Assembly: GCF_037042905.1 (NCBI RefSeq)
Contig: NC_087249.1
Coordinates: forward strand, 35,102,901-35,166,900
Direction: 5' to 3'
DNA length: 64,000 bases
Source: Lytechinus pictus
Taxonomy: Eukaryota; Echinodermata; Echinoidea; Temnopleuroida; Toxopneustidae
Of this stretch, positions 33,856 through 45,745 are shown one piece after another. Position 1 is the stretch's first letter. Every line of letters starts with the position of its first letter. The notes beneath the pieces are model-generated. The model searched no databases, had not been told where the DNA came from, and worked only from the letters and a program-made list of their open reading frames with translations. A program made the position numbers and the translations under genes.

Positions 33856-36279
33856 CAGTGGCGTAGCTAGGATTTTTTTTCCTGGGGGCACTGGGGGTCC
33901 TTGCTTTTTCAGGAGGGGGCAACTTTTTTTTTCTGTGCGTGTATAATATACTATGTCACAAGGGCAGATCCGACTTTCGCCAATCGGGGGTGGGGCCCAA
34001 AATTATCTTCACCTATATTTCCCCCGATCAGTCACTTCTTAGCTTTATTCTTATAAAACAACATAAATATGAAATAATCTCATAAGCCCTATATAAAAAG
34101 TGCGAGCGCAAAGCGCGAGCGATTTAAAAAAAAAATGTATTTTGTCCTGAAAATTGAACATTCTGGGCACTGTTTGTGATCCTGAACAAGATGCACATGT
34201 AACTTGATAATTACTGCAAACGCGAAGCGCGAGCAGACATTTTTAATAAATCTGATTCTAGCATGATCGGAAACGGACCTGTAAAGGACTGTTTACAGCC
34301 ACCCACGAATACGGTACATTATTTCAATAATGGGAGGGCGAAGCGCGAGCTAAAACTTTTTTTGACATTTCGACCTAAAAAATTGACATTCTAAGCACTT
34401 TTTGTAATCATAAATGGGATAGATAATGTGTAACTGAACAATTAACCATGAAGATCAATAATGCAAGCGCGAGCTGAAAACATTTGATATTACGATCTGA
34501 AAAGGGTCGATTTAAAAACTATTTCAAGTACTGTGTAGGAAAATTGTGAAGTGGATGTGGATCACACTTAATGAATGATGCGAGCGCGAAGTGCGATCTG
34601 ATATTGTTTGTTATTATTTTAACAAAGGACCGGGACATTCTAAGGAAATGTTGTCATCATATGAAAATGGTGACTATCTTCCTATTATTCCTAAGCTTGT
34701 CGCTATTCCATTCTGAAAAGACCCAATTTAGTTATCAGGAATTCAAGAAAATTTTATTTTCCTATTTATTTATCTAATATGCGTAATGACAGCGTGGAAG
34801 TTGTTGTTTTTAAGGCTTGAAAACTAGAAATTTTAACCCTCAATCTCCCGGGGTATTTTGATTCTTGTCAATCCCGGGGGGGGGGGGGCATTATGGCCCC
34901 CCCTTAAGATCTCGGCCGCCGATTGCGCGAGCGACGCAAAAATTTGCACACTGGTAGTGTGCGATGTAATCTACAAGGCTGTATGGTAAAATTTTCCAAA
35001 ATAATGAGATTTTATTTTATATGAATTAATTATGCTAATTTATGCATAAATCATACTTTTTGCTATAATTCACTAAATAAAGCTCATAGAATGCTAATTT
35101 TTGGTAAAAAAATTCTTTGTAGCAATCTTAACAATCGCAATTAAAAAAACTTCGGTTCGGAAATCAATTTCTTATGTATTTTATTGTTTAATGAATTTCT
35201 TATGTATTTCTTTGTTTTTTTACTTTTTGTTGTTTATTGTTTTTTCAATGGAAATCATTCCAGACTTAGTTCTGATCATAAACAAGGCAAAATTAATTCA
35301 GTTTAATCATTAAAAGTAGAAATAATGATACATTTATGAATTTTGGCTAAATACACAATTTGCATTGGATTTGTACATGAAATCACGTTTATGAGCAATT
35401 TTGGGTCTGACATGCACTTACATAATGTTGCGTAATGTCGTAACCGTGTACCCGGGCGTCACAAATTTGGTCTCAAAATTTGCGCGAGACTTGAAAGTAA
35501 AAAGTCAGTGAGCGGCGAGGTCAAAAAAATTTGCGCAGCAGATATATCGCGAAAATTGTCAAAGGGGGGGGGGGGGCATTATGGCCCCCCCGGGAGAATT
35601 AGGGTTAAGCAAATCGCGAGCTGAATATTTCTAAATAAAATGTAATGAAAAGGCCTGGGTTTTTTGTTTGCTTATATAGAATTGATAGAGTACTCACTAA
35701 TCAAATGCGAGCGCGCAGCGCTAACTTATAGGCCTACTTTTGACAGTCACATCTGAAAATTGATATTTTGAGAACTTTATGGAATACACGAAGACAATAG
35801 GAAATTGGCAAATCAAATAATGCGACCACGCAGCGTCAGCTTAAAATGTTGATATGTAGACCATATTAACGGACATTTTACAGAGTGCATTAAATTTGTA
35901 AATGGGAAAAAATAATGAAAGCTTGATGTCCAAGATGAAATATGTTTTGTACACTGACTTCAAAACTTGACATTTTAAGCTCCAAATCAGCCTATTAAGC
36001 AAGATATAAATCTCATCGAACAGGCAATTCGAGTAACATGAAAGATTATTTTTTTGCAAGTCTTCCCACAACATAATGTTATTCACTCGTCTTCCTCCTC
36101 TTATTTTCTTCTTCTTTTTTCCGTCTGTCTTTTCCCTTCTTTTTCCCTTTTTCTTTTCTTTTCTTTTCTTTTCTTTTCTTCTTTCTCTTTTTTTTGCTCC
36201 GCCGATTTTTTTCAGGGGGGCGGGCACCTGGGGGGGGGGGGGCACGTGCCCCCCATGCCCCCCCGTAGCTACGCCACTG
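33856..36279 (+). mobile_element. hAT-like element, 8-bp target duplication
   Basis: Ends CAGTGGCGTAGCTAGG and ..CCCCGTAGCTACGCCACTG are inverted. Flanks are GACACGGA (33848-33855) and GACACGGC (36280-36287), a 7/8 match expected for hAT. The interior holds GCGAGCGCGAAGCGCGAGC-like units (34101, 34220, 34323, 34582, 35706, 35821), a pyrimidine tract (36090-36195) and G-runs at both ends. No transposase is seen. A piggyBac-like element is nested at 34837-35604. Confidence 0.8.
34837..35604. mobile_element. piggyBac-like non-autonomous element, TTAA duplication
   Basis: TTAA at 34833-34836 and 35605-35608. Ends CCCTCAATCTCCCGGGG and ..CCCCGGGAGAATTAGGG are inverted. G-run followed by CATTATGGCCCC occurs near both ends (about 34889 and 35576), also GCGCGAG and TTTGCGC pieces. 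768 bp, no transposase. It splits the hAT-like element's minisatellite. Confidence 0.8.
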
Positions 36280-36337
36280 GACACGGCTTTCTGTTTACAT
36301 ACGAAAAAATGGGCGAGTAAAAAAAGCTGTGTTCGAT

Positions 36338-36363
36338 CATGGACCTACTATAGTAGGTCCATG
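36338..36363. repeat. Perfect 26-bp palindrome
   Basis: Two 13-bp halves, CATGGACCTACTA and TAGTAGGTCCATG, meet without a spacer. It lies between the hAT-like element and a TTCGACACGGCT repeat. Confidence 0.95.
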
Positions 36364-36496
36364 GTTCGACACGGCTTGCAGATCACACTGATGTTTACAC
36401 AGCATAAAATTGCCTTGTTGAGCACGGCTAACGTGTCGAACCCTCGAGCCGGTGTCATAGGCGATTTGGACCGGGCAGCCGATCGGGACCGGAGGT

Positions 36497-36529
36497 ACTA
36501 ATCGGCGGCTCTTTTACCCGCCGATTAGT
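36497..36529. repeat. 12-bp perfect hairpin, 9-nt loop
   Basis: ACTAATCGGCGG and CCGCCGATTAGT flank CTCTTTTAC. There is no T-run after it that would suggest a transcript terminator. Confidence 0.9.
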
Positions 36530-37087
36530 TCCGAATTTTGTTGTGTGATGCGATCGTAATAGTCGATTTGTTCCGACCAGGCGATTTGTTCCAATACGCT
36601 GTTCATGCACCATTATCACCTCTACAGCAATAATGTGATATTCCAGTCGTCCTTTTCAACCAATTGGCTCCTCCAAGTCAACCACACCCACAGAAGAGAT
36701 ACAGTTACCGATTTGAGAATATCAAGTTATTTAGGGAGTTGTATGCATTTGTTAGCACTCTTCCAATTAATGAAACATCCGGGGACGGCTGCTGTGTGGA
36801 GCCATGAAGCCCTATTCACACTGCGTGCTCCCTTTGTGCGCCTGTGCTATTCGGGGTGTGAACTTCGATATATCCACCAATATGGCTGGTTTGTCTTGGT
36901 CTTCATAACCAAGCAAGAAATATGATGGGATTGGCGACTAGGGTGATGGGGGGTAAACACTGCTGCATGCTCTTCGAACCCCCAAAGTAATCAAGTAGAA
37001 ATCAAAATGAATGTATCAATACAAGAAAACTAAGTTCAACAATAAGGCTGCCAAAAACACAGGGAATTCTCAGTGACACCTCATTGA

Positions 37088-37680
37088 GGGGCACGGGACC
37101 CGGGTAGTCGAAAAGGAGGAAATATATGAAAATAAAAGGGAGAGAAAAAACGTAGGAAGAAGAGATCGCAAAAAATGGGGAAAAGTATATGAGAAAAGGA
37201 AAAAAAGGAAGAGGGAATAAAAGGGGGGGGGGGGAAATGAAGGGGGAAAAGAGGGGGAGATGAAATAATAATAATAATAAAAGAGCGTGCATGGGCGCGC
37301 CCGCAATTTGAAGTTTGACCTAGCGAGGAGCAGAAATGATGCTCGACCTTTGGGGTGCCAATTTGATGTTTGACCGGGAGCGCATTCATGTGTCACATGG
37401 GGGAGGGGGGTGGGCAAATTAAACTTAAACTTAGGGGGCATCAACTTGACCCGTTATGAGGGGGCACCAAACTGACCTTAAGCTCGAGGGAGGGGGTGCT
37501 TTTGGCGCGGATCCGGGGGGGGGGGGCACACCCGGCTCATGACTCCCCCCTTTTAAGAGCCACAAAAAAGTGGTCGAAAGTACCGTATATGTGCAAGTGC
37601 TAACCCTTTTTTTAATTTTTGCTTGTCAAATTTTTCTGGACAAAAGTGCCCCCCTGGAAATTCCTGGATCCGCACCTGGC
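37088..37680 (-). mobile_element. hAT-like MITE remnant with purine tract
   Basis: Read on the minus strand from 37680 it starts CCAGGTGCGGATCCAGGAAT, with G/C runs. It passes through a tract (37112-37280) that is almost pure purine on the plus strand and ends near a GGGGCAC/CCCGGG block at 37088-37102. Start, tract and end parallel the other hAT-like elements. Boundaries are approximate. Confidence 0.45.
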
Positions 37681-38869
37681 TGGCATTTAATAACACACAT
37701 GTAGGCCCTATATATATATTTTATTTAGAAGTGAATGAATGACTCAAAATTGGTCGTGTAGCTTCTCATTGGCGGCGGAAGCCAAAAAAATTAGGAGGGT
37801 CTACCTGGAATTTATGGTTGGACACAGGAAAAAAATTTGACAAGCAAAAAAAAAGAGGTTAACAAAGAAAATTTTAGGGGGGACCATAACGATTTTAAAC
37901 AATTTTAGGGCGGCCCACCTGAATTTAGGGGGGACCCGTCGCAGGAAACAAAATTGACAGCAAAAAAAAAAAAAAAAAAAAAAAACACCTCAAATTTAGG
38001 GGGACAGGACCCTCGCCCCCCCCCCCCCGCTTGTCCAGGCAGTCCAGCGCTGCACGTGCGCAAAAAAGGTACCGGTAGATCGCATCGTGTACCGAGGGTA
38101 TCGCCCGTAACGTACGAGGCTGAAATACCACTTATCTAGATCTACCTAATTTTAGACCGAATTATAGAAATAATTGTGATGAAATTACATTAAAAATCAC
38201 ACCAATAATATTGAAACATTTCACCAAAGCAGATATTTATAGAATATATTTTACTACATTCGAACCTTCTGACGAATACGGAACCAAACGGCGGCTCTCC
38301 GTTCGTATCGGCAAAAATTTCAACCAGTCTTTTGGATCTGGCAGCCCCGATCGGCTAGCCGTTTGGTACTGGCAGCCCAAATATACTAGCCGTTTTGGAC
38401 TGGCGGGCCCCGGTCCAAATTTTCTACCACACCGGCTCACTGTGTAAACACGGTATAAAGGACGGAGGAAGTTGATTATTCAAATATTTGAACATAAAAT
38501 AGCTTCTTGAAGCGTATTGATATCAGCAATTTTCAACGTTTTGCGTTCGTGTCACAATGGGTCGGTGTGAGCCAAGTAATGAACCCCTGGGCACAAACGA
38601 ATTGCTCTTTTTTAGTTTGAAGATAATGTAAAGAGTTCAGAAGAACTACAATTTGCCAAAACTACATTTCAGTATGTTATATAAAGGGAGGACTAACGAA
38701 TTGTCTAATAAGAATAAAGTTTTATAATTTCAACTTGGAATTATCGCAATTCTTTTAGCATGGTTTATGTTGATTCCAAGTCAAAAATTCATCAATAACT
38801 ACACCTAAAAATTTAGAATTTTTATTTTTGGTTCAAGGGGGGGGGGGGGGGTGCTGTCAGTTTTGATAT
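37681..38869. other. Low-complexity and repeat remnants, no gene
   Basis: Contains an A24-type run (37962-37985), C-runs and repeated AATTTAGGGGG motifs (37870-38000). At 38290-38420, CCGATCGGCTAGCCGTTTGG-like units recur. No family assigned. Confidence 0.4.
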
Positions 38870-41150
38870 TAATCGGAGTATCAATTCATATAATGGTGTC
38901 TGTAATACATGAATTGTGTCTTTGTTGTATTTAGGGAAAGTTTGTTGGCTTTAATCAAATTTGATATGCCATTAATTTCACGCTTTACGATGTTGTTTAA
39001 TGAATTAAGGTCGTTATGAGAGCAAAACTCACCGGTGTCGTCGGCAAATAAAACGAAGGACAACCTAGAGGAGGCTTTGATAATGTCGTTAACAGAGAGT
39101 AAAATAAAGGTGGGCCTAAAATGGAACCTTGAGGGACACCACACCGAACTAAAAGAGAATCAGAGTCAGAGTAACATGTTGCCTTCGATTATTTAAATAG
39201 TCTTTAAACCATAAGAGAGATTGACCTCGTATTCCATAATGGTTGAGTTTAGAGAGTAAGATATCGTGGTAAAGGGTGTCACATGCTTTACTACGATCGC
39301 CAAAAATGCCAATTACGTGTTCTTTGTTCGCTATGGCTTTTGTTATTTTGTCATAAATTTGAGGTAATGCTAAGTCTGTTGAACAATTTTCCTAAAAACA
39401 TATTGATTAGAATGTAGAATATTGTATTTGTTGACAAATTCATAAAATCTTGTGTAAACTACTTTTTCTAGAATCTTGGATATTAGTGGAAGTAAGGAAA
39501 TGGGACGGTAATTACTTATTTCTTGAGGGTTGTCTTTTTTAAAGATTGGATTAACTTTTGCTGTTTTAATAAATCTGGAATAACACCTTGGTATAAGGAG
39601 TTATTAAATATGTGAGTCAGAGAGCTAGCAAGAGGGTGAATTATTTGCTTAAGAAGAGACATACTGATGTCATCACAACCAGAAGATCTAGAATTATGAA
39701 GGGAACGGGTAATTTTGATTATTTCAGAGGGGTATGTTGTGGTTACAAAAAGAAAATATTGATTTGGATCAGAGAGATAAACTGTGAAATGTGCGCTGGG
39801 ACTATTAAGTTTGTTGGCAAGTTCGGGCCCGATATTCGTAAAGAAATAATTGAATGAGTTTGCATAACTAGTGGGATAAAGTATTTCAGATCCATTAAGA
39901 TGATGTTATCATTAGCCGGGGGTGTTTTTGTATCCAACACTTCTTTAAAAAAATTTCCAAGTTGTATTTGTATTTCCACTGGAATCGTTTATTCTATTAG
40001 CATAGTGCAATTTTCGGGATATTCGAATCGAGTTTGTTATTTTATTACGATATATTTTATATGTTTTAAAGGAATCATCAGTTAGATTGCGTAAATGAGA
40101 TTTACATAGGCGATTACGTGTCTGTATTGACTTTAGTAAAGCCTTTGTTATCCAAGGATTTTGGGGTTTATTACATTTTTGTTTTGTTTTTACTTTACCT
40201 AGAGGGATATTCTATTCATAATAACGTTTTAATATATTATTAAATTCTTGTACGCAATATTTGGATTTAATTCATTGTAAACGTCCTCCCATTCTTCTAA
40301 GAATAAATCTTGCTTCAGTAGTTCTACCGTATATTCTTTTTAAATTCGTTACGATAAGTATATTTTTTGTTTGATCTAGGGTAAGAGTTTACAATCACAA
40401 GTTAAAAATATGGGTAGGTGATCCGAAAATTCAGAACATAAAATCCCTCCTATGGCATTGTAATTATGAACATTTGAAAATACGTTATCAATCTGAATGG
40501 ATGAATTTACGTCCTGGTGGATTTATTGATAATAGAAAGAAGGCCAAAACGAATATACTAATTTCATGAAATTGGATGCAATTATTACTGTCATATGAGG
40601 GCAAGAAGTTATTAAAATTGCCGAGCATAAAAATATATTCGTTTTCGTTCCCTTTTTTTCATTAAGAAGATATTGTAGTTCATCGTTGAAAAGGTCGATC
40701 TTTCACATGAAAGATCGAAAGACTTCTTGTTTTGAACAAAATATTGGCGAATGCCAGTGATGTTCTAATAAATTCAATTCAATTCAATTCATGAATTTAT
40801 TTTTCTTTTTAGTAATGTACTTCCTGATGCTTTTATGTCTATTGCTTTTTCTTAAATTCTAATGAGCTCATTAGATATGCAACATTAACTGTTTTCAGGG
40901 GTCTATAAATTAATCCTATAATAATATTTTTGGAGCTAGAATTTTTAGAATTACAATAACAAAAATTCTGCATGCAACTTTAGAAGGATCTTGAATTTGA
41001 GATTTTGTGAAATATAAAAGGCAACAGCACCGCCTCTTCTTCCTTTACGGTCTGCCCTTATTAATTAGAAGATTAATTACCCTTATTAATTAACCTTATT
41101 AATTAGAAGATTAATTAGAAATTAGACATGTCTGGAGAATTATTATATAG
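38870..41150 (-). pseudogene. Decayed LINE with endonuclease and reverse transcriptase remnants
   Basis: Minus-strand fragments in several frames occur in LINE order. Endonuclease-type pieces: IIGLIYRPLKT (about 40900) and LLNEKKGNENEYIFMLGNFN (about 40620-40680). Reverse transcriptase pieces: YRPISLLPLISKILEKVVY (about 39450-39510), a GVPQGS-like block (about 39110-39145), and FVLFADDTGEFCSHNDLNSL with the catalytic F-A-D-D at about 39036-39050, then NKLSLNTTKTQFM. Frameshifts and stops are frequent, so it is inactive. The order and motifs suit a Jockey/CR1-type element with an APE endonuclease. The 3' end lies near 38870. Confidence 0.8.
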
Positions 41151-41244
41151 TCATGTTTCGCTTAAGTCGATGACGGAAAACGGAAATTTGTTTAATGAGT
41201 GTAAGAGGTTAACTAAATATTCAAAGTTTCTATTTAGACTTCTT

Positions 41245-41590
41245 ATGTTTAATAATAATAATATTCCGCATTTATATAGCGCTTAACACATCGGAACGAC
41301 GTCTCTAAGCGCTTTACAGATACATTATTACCCCGGTCATCGGATCCTTGCATGCCCGCATAAAATGTATGCACCTTCTCCACTCCCTGGGGAGCATTCC
41401 AAGAAGAGTTCCAAGACTCAATTGCTAGGCATACTACATAAGCTTTCGCACCCTACCGGGTACCCATTAAACACCTGGGTGGAGAGTGGCAAATTGTGGA
41501 TTGACGCCTTGCCAAATGACGCTAGGTCATGGTGGGATTCGAACACACGACCCTCTGATTACAAGGCGAGAGTGTCATTAAATTCGTTGT
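41245..41590 (-). repeat. tRNA-derived SINE with trinucleotide tail
   Basis: On the minus strand from about 41585: CCTTGTAATCAGAGGGTCGT and GTTCGAATCCCACC (B box), then a body with TAAGCGCTATATAAATG-type sequence and a closing (ATT)n at 41251-41264. The LINE-like tail suggests mobilisation by an L2/CR1-type partner. Confidence 0.65.
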
Positions 41591-42023
41591 TAAATTCTTT
41601 TCAGTGTAATATTTGCTATCTTGTAGTTCTCAATGATAATATCTGGAGTAAAAGTATGTGACTCAAACAGGGGGACGTGAAAATGTAAAGTACCGGAGGT
41701 TTGGAAAGAGGTCAACTGCAAGTGTGCAAGTGGTGCGTGTGGGTGGGTGAGTGCGTAGAGGTGTATTCATGTGTGAAAGTTGTGTTATTCTCTCAGCAAT
41801 AGGTACATGATATATCAATAAAAAAAGAGTAAGACCCATCTTGGTCAATGTTGGCTGGGTAACAGATCACAGGCAGACCACACTAAAAATACAATGAATA
41901 AAAAAAATTTCGGCAAACAAAACTTAGAATTCATTACAAGGGGATAAGAGTAAATGAGTGTAATGTCAAAATTACCCAATCATATTGTATTAATTTTATG
42001 CGATATGGTCGGTTGAACGCAAA

Positions 42024-45008
42024 TAGTCAGGTTCGCTATCTGCATATTTGAGCTTTCGCCGGATTTTTTGTGGAGAAATTGAAAACTATACATTGTTTCC
42101 ATTTGCACCCGTGACCTATATGGCCGCCATTTTGGATTTGTCAAAGTGGCCGCCAAAATAGGATTGTCGACAATACATCGGCTTCTAAGTAACCTAGAAT
42201 CATGATTTAAACAACCATTTCTGCGGTCAAGGAATCTATTGGTATAAAAATAATCAAATTTATTCAGAAAGAAAATCATTTTCTTGGTAATTTCTGTCCT
42301 TTTCTGCATATTTCCAGACTAGAACTCGTATTAAAGTCAAAATTTAGTATTCCAATTTAAGCGATCTGAACATACCTTTCAGTAAGGGAAATGTAAACCA
42401 GTGTGTCATGAATGCTTTTTCTAATAACTTAGCATGTGTTTTAGGTTACGTGATCAAGGTCAAAGGTCAGATAGGGTAGCTGAACTTTGATCATATTAGG
42501 GTATCAACTTGAAATCTTAAACAACCTTAAGTTTTGAAAGATCATCATTACTTAGAGAGGGTATGGGTAATAAAGTATCACATATCATCTTGAATCAGTT
42601 TCAAGTCACATGATCAAGGTCAAAGGTCATTCAGGGTTAATGCATTTTGACCATGTTGTGATTTTACCATTCAAAACTTATCCAATGCTAATATTTTTAT
42701 TTTTAAAGCTCGGTCTAATTTAGCAAGTACCTATTCTATCAAAATTCCATATTATGGTCATGAAGTATCTGAAAATGGATAAATGAATTTCAGTCCTCCA
42801 TGTGAAGGTAAGAGGTCAATTGTATGTCAAAATAAAGAAATTTTAAAGAGATTAGGTGAGATTTTAAGTTTTAAATAAAATTTAAAATATCCATCAGTAT
42901 TAAGTTAAACATGGATATAATAATCAACATGTATCATGAATTAGATTACCATGATTTAAGGTTACTGGCTCAAGGTCAAAGGTCATTTAAGATATACTAA
43001 TTTGGATAAGAATATATAATTTGCTCATAATCTTGAAATACTCCATTGCAGTAAGTCAAACTTGTGAAAGGTGGTTTTTGGATATCACAAAGGTTATAAA
43101 ATGAAAAGGAAGCTTTTTAGTCAAGGTAAAATGTCATTTGAGGTCAATGAACTTTGTATTTAAGATGAACATTATTTTTAACTTTTTGAAAAATCATCAA
43201 TCTGACATGAAATATATTTATATTTTGAAGTCAGCACTGCTGCTATACTGAACTATTTAGTGCAGGTGATGTTGACAGAGGTATTTCTCTTTGTTTAGGT
43301 TGAAGACAGTTGGCCCCCAAATAACGTTGGAGTTGCTAGCGACCTGAAATTTCATTCATTCATTAATTGTTTTGATAACTTTTTAAAATTAAATATGTCA
43401 TTCCACTTTTAAAGTTACCATGACAGTTTAAAACCTCACCTTGGTTAAGATTTTAATGTTGATACCACGAACATGGTCAAACCCCTGGATTGACCCTAAA
43501 TGATAGTTGGTCATGTGACAGCCTGAAAATCATGGAAGATGACCACTTCTTTACCCATATCATGTTGTATTATCAACATTTCAATCTTTGTATTTTTGAA
43601 ATGTCATCACAGTATAAGGACTTACTTGATAAATATTAATATAATAGTTATCGAGTATCGAATGGAATTTCTGGTGACTTAAAGCACTTGCGAAGATCGA
43701 TGGTCATTTTGGGTCAATAAATTGTTGTCAATTTATAAAAAGTTGAATACTGACAGATCGCCTGCAGTACACAATCCAATTTACATGTAGCAGCAGTACT
43801 GACTTTGCAAATGATCACCGTACTTGTAAGATGAATATTTTTGTTTTCTTTTATGAAAAGGGAAACCCCGTTATTTGATAATAAAGTTTATTGACTTAAA
43901 ATTACCTTTGACCTTTACTTAAAAACATACTTTTCAATTCATATCATGTGTGATATCCAATACCGATCTCATACAAGTTTCATTTATTGTTATTAAGTAT
44001 TTTTACACGTAATTAAACAGAATATAAATTTTTATCCAAGTTAATTGATCTGAAATGACCTTTGAACTTGTACCTGTAACCTGAAACTATACTCATCTAA
44101 TTTCTGATATCTTTATTGTGTGCATTTTAATCTTGACTGATAATTTAAAAAATATTTCTACAAGATAAAATCCTAGCCTGTTTTTAAACATGTCAATTGA
44201 GTTGACCCACAATTGGCCTATGACCTTTTCCTGGTAACCCGAAAGTCATTCATTGATTTGCTTATTTGATGACTATTGTTTGAAAGTTAAATCCTATACT
44301 TGCTTAAGTTCTGTTTTGGTTAGTGAAACCACAACATGGTCAGCTTGCATTGACCCAAATGACCTTTGACCTTAATCATGTTACCTGAAACTCGTGCAAG
44401 ATGGTCATTGATTACCCAAATCCTCTATAGGTTGTGGTAAGTTTTCACTTCACATGAATTGGTGAGGATTTCAAGTTGATACCCCGGCCAACATGGCCAA
44501 AGTTCACCGACCCTCAAAGACCTATGACCTAATCATTTGACCTGAACTGCATGATAAATGATTAGCAAAATCATGAATGAAACACTTGTTTAACATTTCT
44601 TCTACTAAAATGTATGTTCAGGCCATTTAATTTTCTACACTTAATTTGACCTTTAATGTCAGTTCGAGTCTGGAAATAATATGTAGAAAAAGACAAGAAA
44701 TATCATAAAAATTATTTTCTCTCTTGCATAAAGTTTATTATTTTTATACCAATGCATTCCTTGACCTCATGGATGGTGGTTTAGGTGTCAAAATCAAGAT
44801 TCTAGGTTACTGAGAAGCCGAGATATTATCAAAAACCCCGTTTTTGGCGGTCATTTTGAATAATCAAAGATGGCGGCCATATGGGTCACGGGTGCAAATG
44901 GAAACATTGTTATTCTGAATCTTTATACAATTACCTTTCCAAAAAATGTATATTTTTCAATTTCTCCGAAAAAAATCAGGCAAAATTACATAGCGAAACT
45001 GCATGACT
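42024..45008. mobile_element. 3-kb foldback element with DR1-type repeats in inverted halves
   Basis: The outer arms match as inverted repeats: GTTTCCATTTGCACCCGTGA..TATGGCCGCC (42097-42130) against GGCGGCCATATGGGTCACGG (44872-44891), continuing out to GGAGAAATTG and AGTCA on both sides. The left half (42430-43300) has units in plus orientation with AGGTCAAAGGTCA at 42457, 42617 and 42973. The right half (43440-44660) has them reversed (TGACCTTTGACCT at 44360). GCACTGCTGCTATA near 43230 matches the end of the related repeat at 56309-57271. No protein. Confidence 0.7.
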
Positions 45009-45424
45009 AAAATATATTATGTACCTTCTTTCAGCACTCATTAAAAAACTTCTAACTTTCGTTATTACTTTCAATTAAGGACGAAGGTACGTTTTAATTC
45101 ATAATTATTTTGTTTCTTTTTTTTTAGATTTAGGGCCCACAACTTGCAGGCCCATACCTTGTTAAGGAAAAAAATTGAAGATTGAAGAAAATTGGCATGA
45201 TATCTTTAATCAAACATAAAAAAATATACGAAACAATATTACAAGGAAATTAATCAGAATATTTCTTTAATCAATGATCTTATCTTGAAAAGTTTCATAT
45301 TTTTTTTTGTTAGTTTCGCTGAACGCACGGGCGTCAATATGCAATAATTTATATTAATCTACGGGGTTGGGGTGAATGAGTGGGTCAGCTAAACGTGAAT
45401 ACATGTAATTTGCGCATACATTCG

Positions 45425-45745
45425 TAATTCCGAAGCTTCGTTATTCCGAAGGTTCGGATATTCCGAAGGTACGTTATTCCGAAGGTTCGTATTTCCAAAG
45501 GTTCGTAATTCCGAAGGTTCGTTAGTCCGAAAACGAAATGAGGTTCGTAATTCCGAAGGTTCGTTAGTCCGAAAACGAAGCGAGGTTCGTAATTCCGAAG
45601 GTTCGTTAATCCGAAAACGAAATGAGGTTCGTAATTCCGAAGGTTCGTTAGTCCGAAAACTAAATGATTAACAAACCTTATTTCGTTTTCGGACTAACGA
45701 ATCTTCGGAACATCGAACCTTATTTCGTTTTCGGAATTACGAAGT
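45425..45745. repeat. 42-bp tandem satellite with inverted right flank
   Basis: Units AGGTTCGTAATTCCGAAGGT followed by TCGTTAGTCCGAAAACGAA start at 45541, 45583 and 45625 (period 42), preceded by shorter TTCGTTATTCCGAAGG units. From 45661 the same words appear in reverse orientation (TTCGTTTTCGGACTAACGAA). Each unit contains the near-palindrome TTCGGAATTACGAA. Confidence 0.9.

Larger units (their letters stand above)
33665..38455. mobile_element. Possible outer element with ATACCGTGTTTACACA ends
   Basis: ATACCGTGTTTACACA (from about 33664) is mirrored by TGTGTAAACACGGTAT (to about 38454). The hAT-like element at 33856-36279 interrupts it: TTCGACACGG lies on both sides. Without the insertion it would be about 2.4 kb. 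Inverted matching past the first 16 bp is weak, so these could instead be two separate copies of a short repeat. Confidence 0.4.

Noticed and set aside
36054..36501. Phenylalanine/serine-rich proteins in pyrimidine tracts (also 37002-37444 and 50878-51354)
   Set aside because: These are translations of low-complexity CT/GA tracts in hAT-like elements, without start context or domains.
36605..36925. Possible host exon of 106 codons
   Set aside because: No splice sites, domain or similarity that I can name. It lies inside transposon-derived sequence.
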